Assembly: GCF_022427145.1 (NCBI RefSeq)
Contig: NZ_JAKSXN010000027.1
Coordinates: forward strand, 1 to 64,000
Direction of reading: 5' to 3'
Origin: Paenibacillus timonensis
Lineage (GTDB): Bacteria; Bacillota; Bacilli; Paenibacillales; Paenibacillaceae
Length of the DNA stretch: 64,000 bases
The notes below the pieces were generated by a model, which saw only the letters and a list, made by a program, of their open reading frames with translations, was not told where the DNA came from and did not search any database. Shown here one piece after another: positions 16,578 through 26,900 of this stretch. Both the position numbers and the translations under genes were made by a program. Within the stretch, counting starts at the first letter, position 1. Each line of letters opens with the position of its first letter.

Positions 16578-17267
16578 ATGGCAAGATTGTATCCTCAGAA
16601 AGTTTTCGGAAGAATGAGAAGAATCAGGGATAGTGTTGGGGGATTTGTTAAAGATGTAAATGGGAAATGTTATCTGGTTCGAGATGAAACCAAGATTAAA
16701 TTTGATAATACAGAAAAATTAATAGCAACGGTCTTTATGACGAATCCGGGTTCCTACGGTTTTGATAGGATGGATAGTTGGGGCGGTTTCGTTAAAGGAA
16801 TAGGCGAAGAGACTGAGCTGAAAGGGTGGGGATATCCAGATCCCACTATGCGAAACGTCATCTGGGCGATTCAATCGGCGTATGATCGCAGCGGGTACAG
16901 TAAACCAGAAGGGTATGTAAGGATAATAAATGCTTCCAATATCGTTTGTCCTAAGGGGGAAGATGCCGAACATTACCATCATGAGGTCAAGAACTTCATT
17001 GAAGGTAATGAAAGGGACTTTCTCTCGGAGCCATTTGAAGATAGCTGTGTAGAAGAATCTCCGATCGTAATGATAGGCTTCCTAAAGGATAAATTCGAGA
17101 AAGAAGTTCGATCATTGGAAGCTCGCTTGAAGCCATTTAATGAAAAAATAGTGTGTGCTAAAATTCAAGACTGGCCAGTTCATCCGGTTAACTGGGTCCG
17201 AAGACCTCACTTGGGTGAGGAGATCATCAATAAGCTCGTTATCCAATTAAATAAACAGTCAAATTAG
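16578..17267 (+). CDS. DUF1643-like protein
   Basis: The 229-residue product contains TVFMTNPGSYGF, DPTMRNVIWAIQSAYDRSG and RIINASNIVCPKG, an order that recalls DUF1643 proteins (MLNPSTA..DPT.RR...NLFA). The function of that family is not known. I choose ATG 16578, which follows AAGGGAAGGAG (16561-16571) at 6 bp; an in-frame start at 16530 lacks such a site. It lies between the broken HIRAN gene and the WYL regulator. No active site can be pointed to. Confidence 0.5.
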   Translation: MARLYPQKVFGRMRRIRDSVGGFVKDVNGKCYLVRDETKIKFDNTEKLIATVFMTNPGSYGFDRMDSWGGFVKGIGEETELKGWGYPDPTMRNVIWAIQSAYDRSGYSKPEGYVRIINASNIVCPKGEDAEHYHHEVKNFIEGNERDFLSEPFEDSCVEESPIVMIGFLKDKFEKEVRSLEARLKPFNEKIVCAKIQDWPVHPVNWVRRPHLGEEIINKLVIQLNKQSN

Positions 17268-17351
17268 AAGCAGTGAATCTGCGATATCAGAGAAAACTTC
17301 ATAAGAAGGATTTGTTGGCGCTACCTATTATGGGGAAAAGAGGGGAACGAC

Positions 17352-18302
17352 ATGATCGATAAAGTCATTCGCATTTTTAATATCATTAATGCAATTCAAG
17401 CGAACCCTGGAATCTCGGCAAAAGATCTTGCTTTCAAATGCGATGTGAACATTCGGACGATTTACAGGGATATGGATATTCTCGAACTGATTGCCCCGGT
17501 TTCCAGAGAGGGCAGGGGAACCGGATACCGGTTTATGGGTAAGTTCTTCCTGTATCCTCTTAACTTTACTGAACAGGAAGCGCTCGTGTTTTCACTGCTC
17601 CCTTCCATGCTGGATAAGGACAAGCTTCCTCCAGGCTTCGATACGGCATATGATAAGGTCATGGGCACTCATCTAAAGGAGAAATCGCGCCAAAACAGTA
17701 TCATTGAGGATATCGTCGGTGTCATTCAAATGGGTACACCTGCGTACCGTCAAGAAAGCCCCAACTTTTTGCAGCCTATCATACAAGCCATCTTGGAGCA
17801 TAAAACAATCGACGTCGTCTACCATACGCAATACCGAAATGAAACGACGGAGCGTAAAATCGATCCTTATTATCTGGTCCCACGCGATCAGCGATTTTAT
17901 TTGATCGGGTATTGCCACTTAGCGCAGGACATTCGGACCTTTCGGATCAGCCGTTTTCAGCAGGTGGAGCTTACCGGGCAGCTGTTTGACAAAGGCGATT
18001 TCAATATCAAAAAATACTTGAAAAACACGTGGTCCATAGATCGTGGGGAAAAGAACGTCACGTTCAAAGTTCGATTCGATGCTGAAGTCGCCCGTTATAT
18101 TAGGGAAGAAGAACTTTTCGTACACCCGCGAATGAAGGACCAGAAGGACGGCAGCCTTATTTTTGAAGTCACGGTCAATAATGAAAAAGAGTTTTTGAGA
18201 TGGATCCTTCAGTATGGTCCGTCGGCGGAAATTCTGGAACCCAAAGCCGTCCGGGAATCGTTAAAACAGCAGTTGTCGCAGTGGATCATGATGTATCAAT
18301 AG
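17352..18302 (+). CDS. WYL-domain transcriptional regulator (HTH_11)
   Basis: A 316-residue regulator. The N-terminal winged helix MIDKVIRIFNIINAIQANPG with CDVNIRTIYRDMDIL (to about residue 55) binds DNA. A middle linker is followed by a WYL domain (about 150-225: HKTIDVVYHTQYRNETTER, YYLVPRDQRFYLIGYCH, IRTFRISRFQQVEL) and a C-terminal extension. WYL proteins sense nucleic acid or nucleotide ligands and control defence islands (BrxR, CapW) or DNA-damage genes (PafBC). It starts at ATG 17352 after AGAGGGGA. Motif copies A and E flank it, and it is the best candidate to read them. A decayed paralogue lies at 47486. Confidence 0.88.
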   Translation: MIDKVIRIFNIINAIQANPGISAKDLAFKCDVNIRTIYRDMDILELIAPVSREGRGTGYRFMGKFFLYPLNFTEQEALVFSLLPSMLDKDKLPPGFDTAYDKVMGTHLKEKSRQNSIIEDIVGVIQMGTPAYRQESPNFLQPIIQAILEHKTIDVVYHTQYRNETTERKIDPYYLVPRDQRFYLIGYCHLAQDIRTFRISRFQQVELTGQLFDKGDFNIKKYLKNTWSIDRGEKNVTFKVRFDAEVARYIREEELFVHPRMKDQKDGSLIFEVTVNNEKEFLRWILQYGPSAEILEPKAVRESLKQQLSQWIMMYQ

Positions 18303-18320
18303 AAGTAACCTATAGAGCAG

Positions 18321-18352
18321 CCTCGCTTCGCTAAGAAGCGGGGTTTCTTTTT
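18321..18352 (+). terminator. Terminator after the WYL regulator
   Basis: CCTCGCTTC (18321-18329) pairs with GAAGCGGGG (18335-18343), with one T/G wobble, and runs into TTTCTTTTT. Motif copy E starts 3 bp later. Confidence 0.82.
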
Positions 18353-18354
18353 GC

Positions 18355-18401
18355 GAACATCTATTCGCTGACAAATAGGTGCCCAAGGGAAAGTTTAAGA
18401 T
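18355..18401 (+). promoter_or_regulatory. Island motif copy E, upstream of the VWA gene
   Basis: GAACATCTATTCG (from 18355), CTGACA at 18368-18373, 22 bp, TAAGAT at 18396-18401. Same geometry as the other six copies. Confidence 0.78.
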
Positions 18402-18458
18402 AGCAGGTACAAAGGATGACTTGATTTGTGAAATCGATTCGGAGAATGGGGATGCAAG

Positions 18459-19124
18459 ATGAATCAGCCTGTCTTGTTTAACCATTCATGGAGTAAGCCG
18501 TTTTCGCCGACTGGGGGAGCGGAGAAGATTTATCTCCTCATTGAAGCACATGCGGTTGGAAGGATGAATGACGCCAAAGACCACGCTCCGATCAATCTAT
18601 CTCTGGTATTGGACCGCAGCGGGTCCATGTCGGGAGAGCCGCTGATGTACAGCAAAAAAGCGTGCCGGTTTGTCGCTGAACAGAGGAATGTCCATGATTT
18701 ACTCAGTCTGGTTGCATTTGATGTTCAGGTTGAGGTCAGAACCGTTTTACCGCCTGCAAAAGTGACGCACAAGGATCTGATCAGTCAGCGCATCGATCCC
18801 ATTGAAGCTGGTGGAACAACGAATCTCAGCGGAGGCTTGATCGAAGGAGCGCAGCATGTCCGGAAGAATAAGGCCGATGGATTGGTGAACCGTGTTGTTG
18901 TCCGACGGTCAGGCCAACGAAGGGATCACGGATCGCGAGAAGCTGTTTGCCATTGCAAAGGAATACCGTTCTTCCGGTGTTGAGATCAGTGCTATGGGCG
19001 TAGGCGAGGGTTTCGATGAAGAATTGATGGAAGGTATTGCGGAGCATGGCCCCTAAGCCAGGTGATCCAGGTCCGGTTGGACTATCGGAGTGTCGAAAAA
19101 TGGGGATCTTGGTCTGAATTTTGA
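18459..19124 (+). pseudogene. Von Willebrand factor A domain protein, frameshifted
   Basis: The start (ATG 18459) reads well through a VWA domain with the metal-ion site LVLDRSGSMSGEP (about residue 46-58) and GGTTNLSGGL. Near 18895 the frame breaks: the expected continuation VLLSDGQANEGITDREK, then AMGVGEGFDEELMEGIAEHG, is in another frame and ends at about 19053, with further debris (VIQVRLDYRS) to 19124. The full protein would be longer. A complete version might be a chaperone-like or secreted metal-binding protein. Now probably inactive. Confidence 0.72.
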
Positions 19125-19494
19125 AGGAGAATCGTTTAATTTGAAGAATAAGTAAGTAAGTGTTAAATCAATCTCAAATCAAAGCTTGCGTTCATTGGCA
19201 GGGATCTGACAAAGAACGCATATATAATGGCTATACTGTGACATGGGGGCGAAATGCCGTGAAGAAGTATTTGCTCTGTGAATCCCTATGCCATATACGC
19301 GGGTCGCAGTCATGGAAGGAGATCGTAAAGAGGCGATCAGCGGTCGAGTAAGGATTTTTAGAACCACCTTCAAGATTGTCTGTTAATCCGGTTACTGAGA
19401 GCCATACATTATTAAATTGATTCAATTCCTCACATAATAGATTAGTAGATTAAAAGGAGAATCATTGTAATAGTAATAATGAAAGGTGAGAAAA
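19125..19494. other. Non-coding stretch between VWA relic and DUF4230 gene
   Basis: I see no gene here. The stretch holds short open readings without ribosome sites and looks like decayed coding sequence. ACGCGGGTCGCAGT-like words recur near 19299 and 20399, hinting that both gaps keep pieces of the same lost gene. A CTGACA at about 19207 lacks the rest of the island motif. Confidence 0.4.
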
Positions 19495-20259
19495 ATGGAT
19501 ACAAATAAAGAAATTATAGAAAAAAAAGACGAAAAAATTGCCCAGCTCGAAAGACTATTAGTAGAATTAAAGGAAGCACAAATGCAGAGTGCGGCAACTA
19601 TCGCGGTAGGTCATAACGCAAGATCTTTATCTCCACCGAAAGGAATATTTAAGTTTTTCTTAAAAGCTGCTGGAGTGAAGATTATTTTGGCCATCCTTGT
19701 TTTCTTAGTCATTACTTCAGGAGGAATTTGGCTATTTGCGGGCAGTACCTTCAAACAAGAGTCTGTCACGTTTGTTGAACATGTTCAAGAGCTTGCCACA
19801 TTGGCAACAGCTGAAGCTCATATGAAAGCGGTTATACACGAAGAGGATAATATGATGTTCGGTAAAGACATCTCTATTGATCTGCCAGGAACAAAGCGAG
19901 AACTACTATTAGTTGTACCTGCGACGGTTATTGCTGGTGTTGATTTGAAAGGAATCACTTCTGAGGACATGGTTATTAATGAAGAAACAAAAGAAATAAA
20001 TATTACCCTTCCTCATGCAAAGCTTATCCAGGAGCCGTCCTTACAGATGGATAAAATACTAGCCGTAGACAATGGTGGGATTTTCCGTGCCGATATTAAA
20101 ATGGATGAGGGGTTTAAGAAGGCCGCTGAGGCACAAGAGCAAATTCGTCAAGAAGCCATCTCTGTCGGTTTACTAGATACTGCAGAGAAGAATGCAGAAA
20201 AAGTGTTAAAGGAATTCTTTAAGAATATTGGTTATTCGGTAAATGTCACTTTTAATTAA
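19495..20259 (+). CDS. DUF4230 membrane-anchored protein
   Basis: The 254-residue product has a helical N-terminus (IIEKKDEKIAQLERLLVELK, probably a coiled coil), one membrane segment at about residues 61-82 (IILAILVFLVITSGGIWLF) and a C-terminal domain of DUF4230 type (VQELATLATAEAHMKAVI, then LLLVVPATVIAGVDL). The membrane segment is followed by the larger part of the protein, probably outside the cell. Role unknown. ATG 19495 follows AAAGGTGAG; the upstream in-frame GTG at 19486 overlaps that site. Confidence 0.8.
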   Translation: MDTNKEIIEKKDEKIAQLERLLVELKEAQMQSAATIAVGHNARSLSPPKGIFKFFLKAAGVKIILAILVFLVITSGGIWLFAGSTFKQESVTFVEHVQELATLATAEAHMKAVIHEEDNMMFGKDISIDLPGTKRELLLVVPATVIAGVDLKGITSEDMVINEETKEINITLPHAKLIQEPSLQMDKILAVDNGGIFRADIKMDEGFKKAAEAQEQIRQEAISVGLLDTAEKNAEKVLKEFFKNIGYSVNVTFN

Positions 20260-20525
20260 CGGGACGGCCTGCCCATTCTGCTTGGGACAGGATATTCTGC
20301 TACTTGCGCTGATATTGTCCACTGGCTCAGGATACGCTCTGTCAACGAGTTTACAAGATCAAAATGACGACGGATTTCCGTAAATACACTGCTCCGGCAC
20401 GCGGGTCGCAGTTCCACCACTTCAACCTGGTTATATTGTCGTACAGTTGTATGAAACTGGCATGTGATCGATTAAATCAGCAGTCCATGAAACAAGCTGC
20501 ATAATCATTAAGGAGGATCAAGACC

Positions 20526-20858
20526 TTGCATGTAGTTGAGACGTGGAATCGAATTATCGAGCGTGCTAATAGCCAACCTTTTGAGATTCACACCGTCCCA
20601 CAAAACAAAAGGGCACCCTTGTGGTTTCGAGTCAGTACGGATGGAACTGCACTTATCATCAGTCAAGCAAAGGATAACGTACCAAGTTCCACTCTGAAAA
20701 TGCCCAGGACGATTACGTTTAAAGAATTTGAGAGGATATTTCCCTATTATCACTTACGGCTTAATGGGAATTCTGTAAGTCAAGAAGTCATGAGAAAATC
20801 GGTAAATTCAGTTTACATTTACGGATTAATTGCAGATGCTTTAACGAACCTCGCTTAA
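20526..20858 (+). CDS. Hypothetical protein, 110 aa
   Basis: TTG 20526 follows a good AAGGAGG (20510-20516). The protein begins MHVVETWNRIIERANSQPFE, contains APLWFRVSTDGTALIISQAK, and ends in a helical part. I do not recognise the family. It has its own terminator and stands alone between the DUF4230 gene and motif copy B. The preceding gap (20260-20525) contains what looks like gene debris, including VYKIKMTTD, similar to the tail of the broken HIRAN gene. Confidence 0.65.
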   Translation: MHVVETWNRIIERANSQPFEIHTVPQNKRAPLWFRVSTDGTALIISQAKDNVPSSTLKMPRTITFKEFERIFPYYHLRLNGNSVSQEVMRKSVNSVYIYGLIADALTNLA

Positions 20859-20879
20859 TTAAAAAGCGAGGTATTTTCT
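20848..20879 (+). terminator. Terminator at the end of the 110-aa gene
   Basis: ACCTCGCTT (20848-20856) pairs exactly with AAGCGAGGT (20864-20872), followed by ATTTTCT. The stop codon lies inside the hairpin. Confidence 0.8.
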
Positions 20880-20885
20880 ATTATA

Positions 20886-20932
20886 GAACGTACATTCGCT
20901 GACAACCTGCTGCCTATACGAAACTTTACAAT
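20886..20932 (+). promoter_or_regulatory. Island motif copy B, upstream of the AddB-like operon
   Basis: GAACGTACATTCG (from 20886), CTGACA at 20899-20904, 22 bp, TACAAT at 20927-20932. It precedes the start of the long AddB-to-Res gene run by about 108 bp. Confidence 0.82.
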
Positions 20933-21039
20933 GTGGAATATGGATAAGACAATTACCTTCCATTTATGGGCAATGGAAGGATACAGGGCATGTTTTACAG
21001 AATGTAGGTATATTGGATCATTCACAGGGAGGCTTGAAC

Positions 21040-23937
21040 ATGGATCTAATCGATCGATTATACCAGAAAATCAACGAGGCTCCATTGTCTCCGAAAGTGT
21101 TGCTGGCCAGATCCTATGCACAGGGACACCAGTTGCTTGAGCAGATATGCAAGCGTTATGGAGCTGTCTTTAACGTAGAAGTGCAGACTCTTCGCGGAAT
21201 CGTGACCGCACATACAAAGTCCGAGCTGTTTCGCAGAAAGATTCGTCTGCTTGATGAGGGGCAGGCCCTTTGGGTTGTCCGTGAGTTGATGAAGCAGCTG
21301 GCTCTAGAGAATCCGATGAGTTATATCAACGAGTCCATGCTGAAGCCGGGTATTGTCAATCAAGTGAATCGTGTGATATCCGATATGCGATTGGCCGGTC
21401 TTCGTTCGGATGAAGTGAAGGCGGAGTGTTTCACGAATCTGCATAAAGGCGAATATTTAAAAAGATTGCTCGCACTCTACGAGAAATATTTGCAGGAAAA
21501 TGGACGGACGGATGCTGCCGGATTGGCTGACTACTTGAAGCCAGTAGGGGACGAAACCGTCTATCTGGTACTTGCGCCAACCGGCTGGACGTTGGTGGAG
21601 CGGAACATGATCCACAAGCTGTCGGGGGAGCGTCTCTGCATTCTGGATTCGGATGCTCCATTCTATAGAAACGAAGCGTTCTCAAAGAATCCATTCACGA
21701 TGTTCCGCGCGACTGGAAGCTTAGCGGAGGTCAAAGAGGGATTTCGAAGAATCCTATCGGACCCTGCGGCTCTTGATCGGATGGAAATCATGTTGTCTGA
21801 TTATGAGCATTATGCGCCCATGATTCACTCGCATGCCGAAGCAGTGGGCGTCGAATGTACGCTCTCGAACGGACTGCCACTTGTATTTTGTGATGCTGGG
21901 AAAGCGGCTTTAGGTATACTGGATTGGATTGCCGAAGGCTTCCCGGTAAAGAGGCTTGCAGAAATGCTGCGGCATGGCTATATTTCGTTCTCAGATGAGC
22001 GCTGGACTCGCACTGATTGGGTTCGCTTGCTGGAGAAGTCCGGTATTGGTTGGGGAAGAGAACGGTATCTTGCTATCCTTCGTCCAGAACGACTTGGTGA
22101 GGAAGAGTGGGAGCAAGGCACTGCTTTATTGACTTACGTGAAGGATTGGTTCGATCGGCTGCCCGAAGGAAATGAATGGAACCCACTTATCTTGTTAGAT
22201 TGGGTGACGGATTTTGTTCAGAAGCATGTGCCGGCACGGTCACTGGATGATGCTCATGTAGGAGCAGCGTTGAAGGAGCTGACGAAGCGCTACTCAGCAA
22301 GTTCATGTGAACCCATGCCGATGGATTTGGCTGTCCAATACGTGAAAGAGATGTTAGCCGCGATTCGCATTCGCGCCGCGGCAACACCGAAACCGGGTGC
22401 GATTCACATTAGCTCCCTGCAGAACGGCGGGTGGAGCGGGAGAGATCGGACTTGGATCTTGGGTATGGACGAGAGAACCTGGAGTATATCTGCGGTCCAA
22501 GACCCTCTTCTCCTGGACCAAGAACGGATTACGCTGTCTGAGCACCTGGAGCTTGCCAAGGAACGCGCGAAGAATGTCAGGAGCGAACGGGAGTCCCGGC
22601 TGTCTCAAATTCGAGGAGAGATCTGGTTAAGCTACTCCTCTTATGATATAGGGGAGCAGAAGAGCCAAGGTCCCGCTTTTGAAATGCTTCAGGTTCTGCG
22701 GCTGCAGACAGGGGATTCGTCATTGGATTATGGAGCATTGGAACACTCATTAGGTGAACCCTACCGTGTGATGGATATCATGCATACGACCGGTGAATCT
22801 GCTCCGGTTGACGGAATCGATGCATGGGCGGGGCTGCTCCAGGAAGCGAATGGCAAATCCAAGGACGGATGGCAGGCTATGATGCAAACATACCCTGCTC
22901 TTGCAGCCGGGTATCAAGCCCTGGCTTTCCGGTTAGATGAGCGATTATCAGCCTATGACGGCTGGCTGGAGATCGACTCTTCCACAATCTCTCGTGACTT
23001 AGATGACGTTCCGCGCAGCGATGCCATTAGTGTGAGTCAATTAGAGAAGTATGCGAGCTGCGGGCTGCAATACTATTTCTATTATGTCTTAAAGCTTCGT
23101 CCGAAGGAGGTCTCGGAATTCGACCGGACCCGCTGGCTGCAAGCAAGCGAGCGAGGCTCCTTGCTGCACGATATTTTCAGACGGTATCTGGAGGATGTTA
23201 CGGACAAAGGAACGAAACCGGCTCAGCATGACAAAGGCCGACTGGTTGAGATCGTGGAAGCCGTAATCCGGGAGAATGCGCTATCCATCCCTGCCCCTAA
23301 TCCGCATGTATTCAACAAGGAATGTGAGGAAATCCGGCGGGATGCGGAAGTCTTTTATCTCCATGAAGTCGGCAGAACGGATCAGCCCTGCTTCTTCGAA
23401 TTAGAGCTCGCGGCGCAGGATGGAGAGCCTATGGAGATTCAGTTGCCCGGCGGCAAACAGTTTAAGCTGAAGGGCTTCGTGGACCGGGTCGACCGGATCG
23501 GACCTCACGAGTACCGCATTATCGACTATAAAACAGGCAGCACCAGCAAGTACAAGGCTGCAGCCTATTTTAGCGGCGGAACACAGCTGCAGCATGCGAT
23601 TTATTCCATTGCAGTAGAGCAGTGGCTTCGCGAAACAGGCAGGGATCCAAAAGCCAGGGTGACGGAGGCGGAATATTATTTCCCAACAGAACGTGGACGA
23701 GGGGAGAAGGCAACACGGCTTCAGAACCGGAGAGAAGACCTTGCTTCTGTTGTTTCCAAGCTGTTGGATTCGCGGAATCGAGGGGTCTACATTCCGGCTA
23801 AGGATTCGATGGTCTGCAGGTGGTGTGATTACCAAGCCGTTTGCGGATCTCATGCGGATGGGATGGCAGGCAAACGTGAATCGTCTATCAATGCGGATAT
23901 TCTAAGTACGCTGCTGGAGGTAGAGAGACATGACTGA
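21040..23937 (+). CDS. AddB-like PD-(D/E)XK nuclease/inactive helicase subunit
   Basis: A 965-residue protein like the AddB subunit of AddAB helicase-nucleases, which process double-strand ends. The C-terminus has the RecB-type nuclease motif IIDYKTGSTSKY near residue 828. Four cysteines for a 4Fe-4S cluster are visible: YASCGLQYYF near 672 and CRWCDYQAVC near 926. No Walker A motif is seen at the N-terminus, so helicase activity is doubtful. It is shorter than housekeeping AddB (about 1160). ATG 21040 follows AGGGAGG; the 21013 TTG start is less likely. It overlaps the AddA-like gene by 8 bp. Confidence 0.85.
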   Translation: MDLIDRLYQKINEAPLSPKVLLARSYAQGHQLLEQICKRYGAVFNVEVQTLRGIVTAHTKSELFRRKIRLLDEGQALWVVRELMKQLALENPMSYINESMLKPGIVNQVNRVISDMRLAGLRSDEVKAECFTNLHKGEYLKRLLALYEKYLQENGRTDAAGLADYLKPVGDETVYLVLAPTGWTLVERNMIHKLSGERLCILDSDAPFYRNEAFSKNPFTMFRATGSLAEVKEGFRRILSDPAALDRMEIMLSDYEHYAPMIHSHAEAVGVECTLSNGLPLVFCDAGKAALGILDWIAEGFPVKRLAEMLRHGYISFSDERWTRTDWVRLLEKSGIGWGRERYLAILRPERLGEEEWEQGTALLTYVKDWFDRLPEGNEWNPLILLDWVTDFVQKHVPARSLDDAHVGAALKELTKRYSASSCEPMPMDLAVQYVKEMLAAIRIRAAATPKPGAIHISSLQNGGWSGRDRTWILGMDERTWSISAVQDPLLLDQERITLSEHLELAKERAKNVRSERESRLSQIRGEIWLSYSSYDIGEQKSQGPAFEMLQVLRLQTGDSSLDYGALEHSLGEPYRVMDIMHTTGESAPVDGIDAWAGLLQEANGKSKDGWQAMMQTYPALAAGYQALAFRLDERLSAYDGWLEIDSSTISRDLDDVPRSDAISVSQLEKYASCGLQYYFYYVLKLRPKEVSEFDRTRWLQASERGSLLHDIFRRYLEDVTDKGTKPAQHDKGRLVEIVEAVIRENALSIPAPNPHVFNKECEEIRRDAEVFYLHEVGRTDQPCFFELELAAQDGEPMEIQLPGGKQFKLKGFVDRVDRIGPHEYRIIDYKTGSTSKYKAAAYFSGGTQLQHAIYSIAVEQWLRETGRDPKARVTEAEYYFPTERGRGEKATRLQNRREDLASVVSKLLDSRNRGVYIPAKDSMVCRWCDYQAVCGSHADGMAGKRESSINADILSTLLEVERHD

Positions 23938-26900
23938 ATCGTACCGCCTTACGGCACCGGCAGACCAAGCTGACCGTGACCGGATCCTTACAGATTTAGA
24001 TACGACTTTACTCGTGGAGGCGGGGGCGGGTTCGGGAAAAACGACCAGCCTGGTTGGCAGGCTGCTGGCCTTGATCGAGTCCGGTGTGGACATTGGCCAA
24101 ATTGCCGCCATTACGTTCACTAACAAAGCGGCAGACGAGATGAAGGAACGCTTCCGCCTGGCGCTGGAGAAAGCCTATCGAAGATCATCGGGGGGGTCTT
24201 TCGTCCGTGAGCGGCTGTCCGAGGCGCTGGGGAATCTGGATCTGATCTTCATTGGAACCATCCATTCGTTCTGTGGAGCGTTATTGCGCGAGCGTCCCAT
24301 TGAGGCAGGGCTGGACCCTTCTTTTGAAGAAATGGACGAAGAAAGCGATAAAGAGTTTCGCGCAAGCTGCTGGGATGAATACATGGCTGAGCTGGATGGG
24401 GAAGCGCGGCTGCAACTCGAAGAATTAGTGTCGCTGCGGGTGGATGTGAACACCCTTCGGGACGTATTTGACCGTGTGTCTTTGTTTACGGATGTTGAAC
24501 TGCCTTGCGAGGAGCGGGAGCGGCCCAATTTCGATCGGATTCGAGATACGCTGCTTCCTTTGCTCGAAGCTGCAGCGCCCTATATTCCGACGGTGGAGCC
24601 TGAGAAAGGCTGGGATCCGGTTCAGAAGCTGGTTCGGCAGACGCGTCAGAAGCTGCGCTACATCGACTTGTCGGATGATATGCGAATGCTTGAGATCGCC
24701 AAAGAGTTTGACCGCAAGCTCGACGTGACGCTGAATCGATGGACCTCCAAAGAACATGCCGGCGAGATGAAGAAGCTTTTTCCCGATTGGCAGATCAACG
24801 TACTTGTTCCATTCCTTCAGGCATGGCGGGAGTATCTATATCCGAAGCTGATCCGCTTCGTGCGGCCTGTACTGGATGACTACAAGAGACGCCGATACGC
24901 TGCGGGAAAACTGAATTTCCAGGACTTACTCATGGAAGCTGCCAAGCTTGTACGTGAACATAACGAAGTCAGAGCCTATTTCGCCGAACGATACCAAAGG
25001 CTGCTTGTCGATGAATTTCAGGATACGGATCCGATTCAAGCGGAGCTGATGTTTCTGCTCACGGGGAGCGCGGAGGGCGGGGGATTCGAGAAAAACTGGC
25101 GGCGGCTAACACCTCGGCCGGGTGCGTTGTTCGTGGTCGGGGATCCAAAGCAGTCGATTTACCGATTCCGCAGGGCGGATATTTCGATCTATAACGAAGT
25201 CAAGGCGCGCATCCAGGAGTGCGGCGCAGTTTGTCGTCTGACCGCTAATTTCCGTTCGGTACACTCCATCGGCGATTTCATTAATGGTCAGTTTGTCGGT
25301 AAATTTCCGTCTTCGGAAACGGAGGTCCAGGCTGCGTTCGTGAAGATGGAGACACGTGTGGACGATCCCAAAGGTGCTCGTAAAACGCCGCATGGCATAT
25401 ACGTTCTTCCTTATCCCAAAATGCCGGGAGGCAAAGCTGCTGTCGCGCAGGCGGATGCCGAGCAAGTTGCGGCCTATATTTCTTGGGCTTGCAAAAACGG
25501 CAATTTACAAATCGCAGATCGGGATGGGGGAAGCCGGGACGCGGTTCCGAGCGATTTTCTGATTCTTACGAAAACGAGGGAGTTCATCCACTTGTACGCA
25601 GAACAGTTGGATTCGTTCGGCGTACCGGCTGATACCTCAGGCAGTACGACGGTCTATGAGGAACTGCTGGCCTTATACCAGCTGGCTCGTTATTTAGAGG
25701 ATTCCGCTGATAAACCGGCTTTGCTCGCGGTTATGCGCGGCATGCTGTTTGGCCTGAGCGATCGGCAGTTATGGGCTTATAAGCAGGAAGGATATTCATT
25801 TTCGTTATTTGACTTGCCGGCCTCGGAAGAATGCAGTGAAGGGGCCAAGGCAGTGGTTACGGTTCTTGGAAGGCTTCAAAAATATAAGGGGTGGGTACGC
25901 ACATTAAGCGCTGCCGCCGCTTTCAGTCATATCGTGGATGATCTCGGTGTTCTGCCCTACGTGTCGACGCTGCCGGCAGGCTCTGTTCGCGCGGGGACGC
26001 TGGTGAGAATGCTGCAGCTGTTGCATGGAGATCCTGCGGCGAGTTCCAGCTGGTCGGAATTGTGCCGATTGATCGAGCACATGCTCGCGGATCGCGGAAT
26101 GGAGACATCGAGCCTGTACGCCGGCGGCAATCAAGCTGTCCGGATTATGAACCTGCATAAAGCCAAAGGATTGGAAGCACCCGTCGTGTTCTTGGCCTGT
26201 CCCTGCGGAGAGTCGGATCATGATGCGACGCAGTATATCGATCGTTCCGCCGATCCGGCTGCAGGTTACTTTACGATAAGTAAATCGATCGGAGAGTTCA
26301 AAACGGAATTGATCGCTCAACCCATAGGATGGAGTGAGATGAACGAACGCGAGCGTGCTTTCTCCAATGCAGAGAAAGATCGTTTGCTCTATGTCGCGGC
26401 TACACGGCCGAAGCAGATACTCGTCATCAGCCTGTATCCCGATCAACCGGCGAAGTGCCCTTGGACACCGCTCGTAGTTGGGATGGATCTCGCACGTGAA
26501 CTGGATGTGCCGGCGATGAAGCCGGAGACGAAGGCGGAGCTGGCCGAGGGGCCGGATTTGCAAGGCGTTTCGGACGCTCGAAAGCTGAGGGTTGAGGCCA
26601 TAAGTGAGCCAACCTACGCGGTCTTATCCGTTACCAGCCAGACGAAAGCATCCGGCGACACACCGGAATGGTCCGCGGAGGGCAAAGGCATGGCATTCGG
26701 GAGCGTCGTACACCGTACCTTAGAGCTGCTAGGCAAGGGGTTACCGGAGTCGGAGCTTGAGGACACGATACGCTTCTTAGCGGATGATGAAGGCATGGCG
26801 GAGGATTTCATAAGCGAAGCCGCTCGAGTTGTACGAAACGTAACAGCCAGCGAGCTCTGGCAACGCAGCCTGCGCGCTCGCCGCCGCTTATTCGAAGTGC

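Noticed and set aside
19205..19235. CTGACA near 19207 as an eighth copy of the island motif
   Set aside because: The preceding bases do not match GAACRTAYRTTCG, and the hexamer at the right distance is a poor -10 box.
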